Assembly: GCA_043804925.1 (NCBI GenBank)
Contig: JAZDIP010000104.1
Coordinates: forward strand, 1 to 64,000
Direction of reading: 5' to 3'
DNA: 64,000 bases
DNA from: ChocPot-Mid sp043804925
GTDB taxonomy: Bacteria > Bacteroidota > Ignavibacteria > Kapaibacteriales > UBA2268
In this document: in pieces, positions 53,518 through 61,796 of the stretch
Layout: every line of letters begins with the position of its first letter
How positions within the stretch are numbered: position 1 is the first letter of the stretch
Position numbers and translations under genes: made by a program
Notes under the pieces: generated by a model
Database searches by the model: none
The model's input: the letters and a program-made list of their open reading frames with translations, nothing else
What the model was told of the DNA's origin: nothing

Positions 53518-55770
53518 TTATCTAACCTTTTTATTTATATTGGCTTTAGTTAAAAGCAGCCATGACAAAAGATAAATTCCTAAAGAAATCATTAATCCAA
53601 CCTGAAATCCGTAATTGAAAGAAATCAACAAAATTAATCCGGAACCTAAGATTGCGGCAGAACCATTCACTGCAAATGCCCAATCTATCATCTCACCTGC
53701 TTTTATTCCTGCTTTCGGAAAAGGCATTCCCATAAAAAAACCGAGCGGGAATATCATTATTATTGTTAAAAATATTCTCAGATACATGTCTAATCCTCCG
53801 AATAGATAAATTAATTTTGTATAAATAAATACATCGGCTAAAAGAAATACAGCTACAAAAATAAATATAAAAGCCACAGAAAATCCTGATGAATACCTGC
53901 TTCCTATGCCTGAAGCAATTAACAATACGGATAAAGTTGTTATCAAGCTATATACAGAAGTACCAATAAATAATGTGTATTTTTGAATCAAAATTATTTC
54001 AACCGACATATATGCAATACCTATCAATAAAAAATACAGCCAATAAGATATTTTCAATTTCACTGATTTTTTATATTTAAAATAAGGTAATAAATTTAGT
54101 GGTAAAACAATTAACAATGTTACGGCAATAATGATGACAATCATTAATTGCGAAACAGGAAAGCCATAGAATTCATCGGAAGGCAACACCTTTTCGAAAT
54201 TCGCAATCTTAAGGTTACGCCACAAGCCGAGTTGTGCTATAAACGGTTTGTCGTCTGTCGAAGGTGAGATGTCTGTCCTAGCATCCTGTGAAACATTTTC
54301 CCACCCTTCTTCGATGATTCTTGCTATTAGATTGTTTTGCACTCCCGGTACTAAAGGATATAAAATTCTCAAACGTTTTACATTGCCATATTTTAACTCG
54401 TCGAATGCATAATATATTACTCTATTAGTCAAAGGTAACTTTGATACCAGAATTATTTGGCGGTGAAATTCAGCACTTTCATATACTGCTATATGTGCTT
54501 TGGGTTGATGAATACCTTCTGCAAGCAGGGCATCTATTACAGATGATATTATTCTTGGAACATAACTTTGGTGGTCCATTATAATATAACCTTTGGCTGA
54601 AAGCGCATTCCAATAATCAATAAAAGCTTCGGTTGTAAATAAATAATTTTCTGCTAATGCAAAAGCACCCGAAGCAAGTGCAGCATAAGAGTTGGCGTTG
54701 CGTGCAAAAATAATATCGAATTTCCTATCGAATTTTCTTATGTATGACCGGGCGTCCTCAGTAACAACATGAACCTTTGGATTATTATAAATATTTCCGG
54801 TGAATGAAGCGAGTTCACCTTCGGTCATTAAATAATTTATGTGTGGATTTACTTCAACGGCATGAACTTCGGAAGCATTTCCGAATAGTGCTTGCAAAAC
54901 ATCCATTCCGGCACCGGCTCCGATAGAAAGAAAAACACAGGGTGATGTTTTTTCTAATAGATAACTAATATTTATACCATAATCATATTTCATTGAATCA
55001 GGCCTGTTGAAATTCCCGTCAAATCCGATTACTGTAGAGCCGGATGTATTGTCGGTTTGTAATCCGCGATAAAATTGGTTATACTCAAATATCTTTATTT
55101 TAGCCATTGAGTCCCAGTGTTCATAAATAACGGGTGCTTTTTCTTCCGTAGGTTTTACGAGTATGTCCTGCGAAAAAAAAGAAAATACAATCATAGCCGT
55201 AATCAATAATCCCGAAAATATTTTGTACTTATTATTTCCGGTAATCAAAACAGCAACGGCTATTGGTATCCCTGATATGGCAGCAGCAACGGGAGTCCCA
55301 AATAGATTCATCAATATCAAGGCAAAACAGCAGCCAATACCTGCTCCAAACAAATCGGACATATAAAGTTTTGGAAGGACTTCTTTATATGTCCTAAATA
55401 TTTTTGCCATAGCAATGCCTGAAAATAAAAAGGTAGAAGCTAATATTATAATGGATAGTATTATCTTCAGTATTTCACCCGGATTACTGAAAATTGAAGT
55501 GAAATCCAAATCAATAATAAAAACGAGAGGCGGAGATAACAAGCAGGAAAGAGCCGATAGTAATAAAACAGTTGATAAATTCATATTTGAAACCTTAACG
55601 GACAGCCGGCTAATTAAAGCACCAATACCTAATCCGGCAATTGCGAGCGATAAAACCAAAAAGGCAAATGTATAATAAAATTCAGCTGAAAAGATTCTTG
55701 TCCAAATCAATTCCAAAGACAAAATAGTCAGCGATATTAAAAATATAATTACAAATTTATTCTTATCCAT
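53518..55770 (-). CDS. Multi-span membrane protein with spermidine-synthase-like domain (copy A)
   Basis: The 750-residue protein has about seven N-terminal membrane spans (first ones at 5-55), starting KFVIIFLISLTILSLELIWT. A cytosolic Rossmann-type domain follows at about 220-520: FLSIGAGAGMDVLQALFG, AVEVNPHINYL, VTEDARSYIRKFDRKFDIIF. A second membrane block covers 545-750. This is the architecture of MFS/spermidine-synthase fusions. The catalytic Asp of true spermidine synthase (in D-x-x-D-P) is not present at the expected place (FARNANSYAALASGAF), so aminopropyl transfer is doubtful. SAM- or nucleotide-type ligand binding is plausible. It is divergent from a TPR lipoprotein, with a paralogue beyond it. 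Confidence 0.82.
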   Translation of the reverse strand: MDKNKFVIIFLISLTILSLELIWTRIFSAEFYYTFAFLVLSLAIAGLGIGALISRLSVKVSNMNLSTVLLLSALSCLLSPPLVFIIDLDFTSIFSNPGEILKIILSIIILASTFLFSGIAMAKIFRTYKEVLPKLYMSDLFGAGIGCCFALILMNLFGTPVAAAISGIPIAVAVLITGNNKYKIFSGLLITAMIVFSFFSQDILVKPTEEKAPVIYEHWDSMAKIKIFEYNQFYRGLQTDNTSGSTVIGFDGNFNRPDSMKYDYGINISYLLEKTSPCVFLSIGAGAGMDVLQALFGNASEVHAVEVNPHINYLMTEGELASFTGNIYNNPKVHVVTEDARSYIRKFDRKFDIIFARNANSYAALASGAFALAENYLFTTEAFIDYWNALSAKGYIIMDHQSYVPRIISSVIDALLAEGIHQPKAHIAVYESAEFHRQIILVSKLPLTNRVIYYAFDELKYGNVKRLRILYPLVPGVQNNLIARIIEEGWENVSQDARTDISPSTDDKPFIAQLGLWRNLKIANFEKVLPSDEFYGFPVSQLMIVIIIAVTLLIVLPLNLLPYFKYKKSVKLKISYWLYFLLIGIAYMSVEIILIQKYTLFIGTSVYSLITTLSVLLIASGIGSRYSSGFSVAFIFIFVAVFLLADVFIYTKLIYLFGGLDMYLRIFLTIIMIFPLGFFMGMPFPKAGIKAGEMIDWAFAVNGSAAILGSGLILLISFNYGFQVGLMISLGIYLLSWLLLTKANINKKVR

Positions 55771-56052
55771 ATATCTTTTCTTTAAAATAAATCCAAATTA
55801 AATAAAATTTCAATAGTATAAAAGTATAAATAATCCGGTTAAAATGAAAGTTAGGGATTGTTATTAATCAGTTATTACAAAAAGCAGTATTAAATATAAA
55901 ATTATATCAAGCATGTTTTATTAATTTTAATTATCAAATCAACGAAAAAATAATTAATGACTATATTTGGAAGTCCTGATAATTGTTGTTAATTTTAATT
56001 TTTAAAATGTTTATTATGAAAAATTTAATACTTAAAATCACAAGGGAATGTT

Positions 56053-57282
56053 ATGAAGGTTTTGCTTAGCACTATAACTGTTATATTAATTTTGTTGTTT
56101 CTTGGCTGCGGTCAGGATAAATCCGATAAACCGGAAACAAAAAAGTCTTCTGATAAAAAAACCAAAAAAGTTGACAAAGAACAACTGTTAAAGGAACTCG
56201 ACTTGGTTATTGCCGAAAGTCCCAACGATGCTGAACTTATCAACGACAGAGGTGTTTTAAAAAATGATTTTGCAAGGTACAAAGAAGCAATTATTGATTT
56301 CGATAACGCAATCAAACTGAATCCGAAATTTGCCGAAGCATTTAACAATCGCGGAACAGTAAAAGATATTCTTGGAGACTCACTTGGAGCTTTGAAAGAT
56401 TTCAACAAAGCTATTGAAATCAACAATAACTCTTCCGAAACATATTTCAATAGAGGTAGAATTTTTCTGCGGCTTGGGGAACTGAAAAAAGCAATTCAGG
56501 ATTTTACCAAAGCAATAAAACTAAATAATAAATTCGATATAGCTTACTTTAACAGAGCTTTGGTCAACGAAACACTTGAAAAATTTCCCGAAGCTCTTTC
56601 CGATTTGGATTCCGCAATAAATATCAATCCGGCATTCACTCAAGCATATTACAAGCGAGGTGTTTTGCTTCACAAATCAGGAGAAATCCAAAAAGCAATT
56701 GACGATTTTGATGTAATTCTCGAAATGAATCCGGAAGACTATGAAGCATATAATTATCGTGGAAAACTCAAGGGCGACCTAAAGCTTTTTACTCAGTCGA
56801 AAAAAGATATTGACAAGGCAATCAGCTTAAACCCGAAATACGCTGAAGGATATTTCAACCGTGGGGCTGTCAATGATGCTCTCGGCGATATAAATGCCGC
56901 TTTAAAAGATTATGATACTGCTATCAGTCTTAAAAAAGACTATGCCTATGCTATATATAACAGAGGAACGATATATATAAAGTTAGAAGATTTCGATAAA
57001 GCCATTATTGATTTTACAAATGCAACGAAAATAAATCCGCAATTTTTAGAAGCATATATTAACAGAGCAGGTCTCAACTATTACAAGAAAAAATACAGGG
57101 AAGCTCTGCCTGATTACAATAAAGCACTGCAATTGAAACCGGATTTTGCGGATGTTTACATCAGCCGAGGGATGGCTTACCGGCAACTTGGCAAAACAAA
57201 AGAGGCATGTGCCGATTTTAAAAAAGCATTAAATCTCGGCTATCAGCCGGCTCAACAATTAATTAATCAATATTGCAAATAG
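56053..57282 (+). CDS. Lipoprotein with ten TPR repeats
   Basis: The 409-residue lipoprotein (lipobox FLGC) has a lysine-rich linker and then ten consecutive 34-residue tetratricopeptide repeats. Units read AEAFNNRG-x-D-F-NKAI-E-IN and AEGYFNRG-x-D-YDTAI-S-L, consistently with NRG/RG at the first helix and NP at the turn. TPR superhelices bind protein segments. The stop codon is one base before the ATG of the following membrane protein, so the two are certainly co-transcribed and probably translationally coupled. The lipoprotein may scaffold or deliver a ligand for the membrane partner, which is inference. A candidate TATATTTG -7 box lies at 55962-55969. Confidence 0.88.
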   Translation: MKVLLSTITVILILLFLGCGQDKSDKPETKKSSDKKTKKVDKEQLLKELDLVIAESPNDAELINDRGVLKNDFARYKEAIIDFDNAIKLNPKFAEAFNNRGTVKDILGDSLGALKDFNKAIEINNNSSETYFNRGRIFLRLGELKKAIQDFTKAIKLNNKFDIAYFNRALVNETLEKFPEALSDLDSAININPAFTQAYYKRGVLLHKSGEIQKAIDDFDVILEMNPEDYEAYNYRGKLKGDLKLFTQSKKDIDKAISLNPKYAEGYFNRGAVNDALGDINAALKDYDTAISLKKDYAYAIYNRGTIYIKLEDFDKAIIDFTNATKINPQFLEAYINRAGLNYYKKKYREALPDYNKALQLKPDFADVYISRGMAYRQLGKTKEACADFKKALNLGYQPAQQLINQYCK

Positions 57283-57283
57283 G

Positions 57284-59509
57284 ATGAAATATTCAAAATA
57301 TATAAACATTGCATTAATCTCATTTTCGTTAATAGCTTTGGAAATTGTTTGGACAAGAATTTTTTCTGCAGAGTTTTATTATACTTTTGCTTTTTTAATT
57401 CTTTCTGTTGCCATTTTAGGACTTGGATTAGGTGGTTTAGCTCTCAGACTTTTTAAAAAACTGAACACTGAAAGATTCTTCAGGATTTCTTTGCTTGCTT
57501 CGGGGATGTTTATTTTGATTGGTCCTATAATAATATTTCAAATAGGATTGGATTTTTCTCTCTTGTATCTCGATTTCCTGATGACATTAAAATTTGTATT
57601 TGCGGTAATCATACTTGCAACATCTTTTTTCTTCGGAGGTATAGCACTTACATACATTCTGAAAAATAATAGCAAGGATATATCGAAGCTCTATATGGCT
57701 GACCTTATTGGAGCCGGTATAGGAGTTCTTCTTGTGATATTCTTTATGAATATTTTCGGTACTCCAAAGACTGCAACTTATATCGCAATTCCAATATTTA
57801 TTATTGCTTTCTTAAACTCCCAAAAAACAGTAAAAACACTTTCAATTATATTTGTTTTATTTTCATTTATAATATCAATATTTTCGGACAGTCTTCTTGA
57901 AATTGAAAGAAAAGACCGGGGTAGATTACTTTCAACTCACTGGGATGCAATGTCCAAAATCAGGGTAGTTGAATACAATGAATTCACTAAGGGTATTCGT
58001 ATTGACAATGCTGCTCAAACATCGGTTTATAGATTTGAAGGAGACTTCAATAGTACGAAATTCAAATTCGATGTCAACATAGCCAATCTGATTCATCGCT
58101 TTGACTCATGTGTTTTTCTTTCTTTGGGAGCAGGTGGAGGAGTTGATGTACTTCATGCCCTCCAGGAAGGTGCTGCAGAAATTCATGCAGTCGAAGTTAA
58201 TCCTTATATAAATTATTTACTTGAATACGGCGAACTTTCAGAATATTCCGGTTTCATTTACAAGGACCCAAGAGTAAAAGTCATAACAGAAGATGCAAGA
58301 ACTTATGTTAGAAGATTTGAAAATAAATTCGATATTATTTATGCAATAAGTTCGAATTCATTTGCGGCATTAGCATCAGGTGCATTCGCTTTGGCTGAGA
58401 ATTACTTATTTACAACCGAAGCAGTTGAGGACTATTGGAATGCAATGAGTGAAAACGGCTACCTAATTATGGAACATCATTTTTACATCCCAAGAATGAT
58501 TAGTTCAACTATCGAAGCTCTTCAAAAAATTGGCGTTAGAAATCCAAATGAGCATTTTGCCGTTTATAATCTACCTTACCTCAAACGTAATGTGTTACTT
58601 CTTTCAAAGAGACTTTTGGATGAAGGAACAATAAAAAGAGCATTTGGTATTACTTTGTCTTTCCGTGATAATTATATTTATCCCCTGTACCCTGCTCACG
58701 ATTCAATTTATACGAATTTGGCGAATCAGATTGTACTTCAGGGCTGGAAAGTACTCCAGGATGATATTCAAGTTGATATATCACCATGTTCTGACGACAG
58801 ACCATTCATTGCACAAATGGGTATGTGGAAAAATCTGGATTTGTCCGGAGTACAAACAATTCAACATTTTGAATTCACAGGTTTTCCCGTTTCAAAATTA
58901 AACATAGTAGTTATATTAGCCATTGTATTAATATTGATAATACCTTTAAATATAATACCCTATAAAGTAAGCAAGGAGAAACTCAAAGCCGTACCATGGC
59001 TTTATTTCTTTAGCATTGGCATGGGATTTATGGCTGTTGAAGTAATATTAATTCAAAAATACACATTATTCATCGGACCATCTGTCTATAGTTTGTCTGC
59101 AATTCTTTTTACATTATTAATATGTTCCGGAATCGGAAGCAGGTTTTCTAATAAGTTGAATATCAATATTATTTTTATTGGTATAATTTTCTGGATAGTA
59201 GTTGACATTATTATTTTTACACCATTGACTTATACATTAGGAAATCTTGAAATGCTTCCGAGAATACTCTTAACAGGTATTTTTATCGCACCTCTTGGCT
59301 TTTTGATGGGAATGCCATTTCCGAAAGCCGGACTTAAAGTTGGGAGTTTAATTGACTGGGGTTTTGCTGTAAACGGAGCGGCATCGGTATTCGGTTCGAC
59401 TTTAATAATCTTATTTGCCTTGTCGTATGGATATACTCTATCGCTTATAGCCGGAGCGATTTGCTATTTGTTCGCCTATTTGTTGATTTCAATTAAGAAA
59501 AAGTGGTAA
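57284..59509 (+). CDS. Multi-span membrane protein with spermidine-synthase-like domain (copy B)
   Basis: This 741-residue paralogue of the gene at 53518-55770 shares LELIWTRIFSAEFYYTFAF-like spans near the N-terminus, LSLGAGGGVDVLHAL, AVEVNPYINYLLEYG and EDARTYVRRFENKFDII. It too reads ISSNSFAALASGAF where the spermidine-synthase Asp would be. The C-terminal membrane block includes GFMAVEVILIQKYTLFIGPSVYSL. It begins one base after the TPR lipoprotein stop. The two copies, one on each side of the lipoprotein, suggest a duplicated partner exchanged by inversion. Substrate is unknown. Confidence 0.82.
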   Translation: MKYSKYINIALISFSLIALEIVWTRIFSAEFYYTFAFLILSVAILGLGLGGLALRLFKKLNTERFFRISLLASGMFILIGPIIIFQIGLDFSLLYLDFLMTLKFVFAVIILATSFFFGGIALTYILKNNSKDISKLYMADLIGAGIGVLLVIFFMNIFGTPKTATYIAIPIFIIAFLNSQKTVKTLSIIFVLFSFIISIFSDSLLEIERKDRGRLLSTHWDAMSKIRVVEYNEFTKGIRIDNAAQTSVYRFEGDFNSTKFKFDVNIANLIHRFDSCVFLSLGAGGGVDVLHALQEGAAEIHAVEVNPYINYLLEYGELSEYSGFIYKDPRVKVITEDARTYVRRFENKFDIIYAISSNSFAALASGAFALAENYLFTTEAVEDYWNAMSENGYLIMEHHFYIPRMISSTIEALQKIGVRNPNEHFAVYNLPYLKRNVLLLSKRLLDEGTIKRAFGITLSFRDNYIYPLYPAHDSIYTNLANQIVLQGWKVLQDDIQVDISPCSDDRPFIAQMGMWKNLDLSGVQTIQHFEFTGFPVSKLNIVVILAIVLILIIPLNIIPYKVSKEKLKAVPWLYFFSIGMGFMAVEVILIQKYTLFIGPSVYSLSAILFTLLICSGIGSRFSNKLNINIIFIGIIFWIVVDIIIFTPLTYTLGNLEMLPRILLTGIFIAPLGFLMGMPFPKAGLKVGSLIDWGFAVNGAASVFGSTLIILFALSYGYTLSLIAGAICYLFAYLLISIKKKW

Positions 59510-59515
59510 AACGAC

Positions 59516-60601
59516 TTAACTCTCTAAAAGAAAATTTTTCAATTTGGTTATAAGTGGTATAGGTGTCGGGTCAACATTATTCAAAATCGCCAAGTAATAA
59601 CTTACCCAATCACCGAGATATATCAAATCGAACATACGTGCAAGGAGAGAATTTGCATTGCTTTCTAATGATATTACTTGCTTAACATCTGTTTCAATCA
59701 GGTTTTGTAAGGCATCGAATCTTTTTTGAGTCCTCGGATGAATATTTTTATCCTTAAGAAAAATAATGGAAATATTTTTTGAAATATCTTTCGGATAACT
59801 AAAACCGTTAATTTCATTGTGATTCATTTCTGGTAATAATCCTCCAAAAGCAAGGTGCTTCGAATTCTCCTGAATTTGACGGAGCCATCGTGTATTAACC
59901 GATTCCATACCATCGACAGATGAATATATCAAAGGTAATGTACCAAGAAGTTGAGTTGCTATTTTTAATGCATTGTTATTATCATCAATTGAAGAATATT
60001 CATTTGCTCTTTTTCTGAGCAGGTCTATTGTTTCGTTAATTTCGATTTTAATCTGATTCTTCATGGGTTCTGAGATTAAATCAGTTTTGACGATACTCAA
60101 TAGCATAGGGAAAAAAGAGTAACCCAAAGCACACCTTGGCTGATAACCTGCCGGAATTAAAATAACGGGTACTTTATTCGATTTTGCAGTTTCAGCTAAT
60201 TGACCGCCACTCGATATACAAATCATATTTTTACAAATCTTTAATGCTTGAGCGAATGCAGAGTTTGTTTCCTCTGTTCCACCGGAATACGAACTTGCGA
60301 TAATGTTTGTATGCTCATTTACGTAACCTGGAAGAGTATAATTTCTGACTGTGTTGACAATCAAATCATCCGCACCTTCCTTGTTGGCGAGGTAAGAAGC
60401 AAGCAAATCTCCACCGATTGCAGAACCACCCATACCAAGAACAACAAAATGTTTTGAATTTGGTTTATTTGGAAATCCTTCCGACTTCTCACCTATCAGA
60501 ACAGCTTCTTTTACCTGCTTGGGAAAGGATTTTAACACATCAAACATATTTTGACTGTCAACAGCATTTATTTTCTCGTATGTCAAATCAGTATTCATCA
60601 T
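59516..60601 (-). CDS. Bifunctional phosphoglucose/phosphomannose isomerase
   Basis: This 361-residue SIS-domain isomerase has FVVLGMGGSAIGGDLLASYL and ASSYSGGTEETNSAF in the first SIS domain, GYQPRCALGYSFFPML, and the family-typical PEMNHNEINGF. The C-terminal end is LGDWVSYYLAILNNVDPTPI. This PGI/PMI family occurs in archaea and some bacteria and acts on both glucose-6-phosphate and mannose-6-phosphate, linking glycolysis and mannose metabolism. Whether it replaces a classical Pgi here cannot be told. It converges with the spermidine-synthase-like gene at a six-base gap. Confidence 0.93.
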   Translation of the reverse strand: MMNTDLTYEKINAVDSQNMFDVLKSFPKQVKEAVLIGEKSEGFPNKPNSKHFVVLGMGGSAIGGDLLASYLANKEGADDLIVNTVRNYTLPGYVNEHTNIIASSYSGGTEETNSAFAQALKICKNMICISSGGQLAETAKSNKVPVILIPAGYQPRCALGYSFFPMLLSIVKTDLISEPMKNQIKIEINETIDLLRKRANEYSSIDDNNNALKIATQLLGTLPLIYSSVDGMESVNTRWLRQIQENSKHLAFGGLLPEMNHNEINGFSYPKDISKNISIIFLKDKNIHPRTQKRFDALQNLIETDVKQVISLESNANSLLARMFDLIYLGDWVSYYLAILNNVDPTPIPLITKLKNFLLES

Positions 60602-60764
60602 TCTCTCATATCTCGAATAAAATTAAAAATAACTATTTTCAAAATTACAAATTAATTCCTTAGCAAAAAGCGTAAAACGATAGCTAAAAGCTGAAAGCAG
60701 AAAAATGCAAAACCGGTTCAAATTATCACTCCGACTCATTGAGGAATCATATTTCTAATAAAAT

Positions 60765-60935
60765 ACTTTTAAACTTTCTACTTTCAAACTTTTAAACTCT
60801 TTCCGTCCTTCCGTCTTTCCCTCCTTCTGTCTTTCCGTACTTCCGTCCTTCCGTCCTTCTGCCTTTCCGTCCTTTCCTTCTCCCTTTTCCCCACTTTAAA
60901 ACTTTAAAACTTTAAGAACTTTATAAACTTTTTAA
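60765..60935 (-). repeat. Purine-rich and AAAGTTTNN simple-repeat block
   Basis: On the minus strand the stretch is almost pure purine over about 100 bases (60797-60890), built of GGACGGAA/GGAAAGAC-type units. AAAGTTT-type units flank it at 60891-60935, next to the DUF4249 stop codon, and at 60765-60795. GGGAAAAGGGAGAAGG within it also occurs at 482-499 after the first gene. I see no gene in 60602-60940. Confidence 0.8.
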
Positions 60936-60940
60936 CTGAA

Positions 60941-61792
60941 CTACGGCTGATTTTTCACAAGAAACGTTGTATCCCTAATAACGGAAGCAGAACCGAACAC
61001 ACCTATCCCCCCTTCAATGCTGTTCAAACGAGGATTATAACTCGAATCAACAAAATACTGAAGTCCCCAGTTGAGAAAGTTCTTATCCGGATTCCAAACT
61101 GCTACTTCATGTTGACCATACCATTTAAAATAGTTCCACAAAACAGGAGTTTTATTACTCGGTATAAATGTCCATATTGCTAATTCACGGTACCTTAAAT
61201 CATTCGAAAACCTCTTTGAAATCCTTCTGTTTAACTCGCTTGTAGCCGGTTGAAGATATTTACCATAATCCAAAGTATCGAGACATTTAACAGAAATCAT
61301 ATAAAAAATCGTTACAAGCTCCCATTCAAAATCCAAAGAATCAACTCTCGGAAGCGTAATAGAATCCTGCTTTGAAGGAAAATACATGAGCTTCTTTGGT
61401 GGTATAACCCAGTTAAATACTTTTGGTGTTGTTGTTGTTCCTTTCAAGATTTTATTGTCAGGACAATTTACAGTCAACTCATATATTGTTTCTGGTTTTA
61501 CTTTGTAATTTGTATCAGGATAATAATAAGAACTATTCCTGAAAACCAGATTGAAATTATTTTCCCCATCGCTTATTTTTACAATTGCATCCCTTACAAG
61601 ACTACTGTCATAATTATAAACTTCGGACAACGATTGAGTTCTCATAACAACTATGTTTTGTATTGGTTCCCCAACGATGAGAACTGCTTCTACGAATTTC
61701 TCTTCGATATAATCATTAGGTATGGGGTCTTCACATGAGAACAGTGAAAATACGAATATAGTTAAAATTAATATTTTATAAAATTTTTTCAT
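60941..61792 (-). CDS. DUF4249-type outer-membrane lipoprotein
   Basis: The 283-residue lipoprotein has lipobox LFSC (about residues 17-20). It follows the DUF4249 pattern: EKFVEAVLIVGEPIQNIVVMRT, then VRDAIVKISDGENNF and KVKPETIYELTVNCPDNK, ending in a strand-rich C-terminus. DUF4249 genes regularly sit next to a TonB-dependent receptor. Here the receptor ends only four bases upstream, so they are one transcript, and the lipoprotein probably caps the receptor on the outer surface. The length (283 residues) is near typical. Confidence 0.85.
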   Translation of the reverse strand: MKKFYKILILTIFVFSLFSCEDPIPNDYIEEKFVEAVLIVGEPIQNIVVMRTQSLSEVYNYDSSLVRDAIVKISDGENNFNLVFRNSSYYYPDTNYKVKPETIYELTVNCPDNKILKGTTTTPKVFNWVIPPKKLMYFPSKQDSITLPRVDSLDFEWELVTIFYMISVKCLDTLDYGKYLQPATSELNRRISKRFSNDLRYRELAIWTFIPSNKTPVLWNYFKWYGQHEVAVWNPDKNFLNWGLQYFVDSSYNPRLNSIEGGIGVFGSASVIRDTTFLVKNQP

Positions 61793-61796
61793 GTTT

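Noticed and set aside
57284..59509. True spermidine synthase
   Set aside because: The catalytic Asp and DxxDP loop are missing and the protein is flanked by two membrane blocks, so aminopropyl transfer cannot be claimed.
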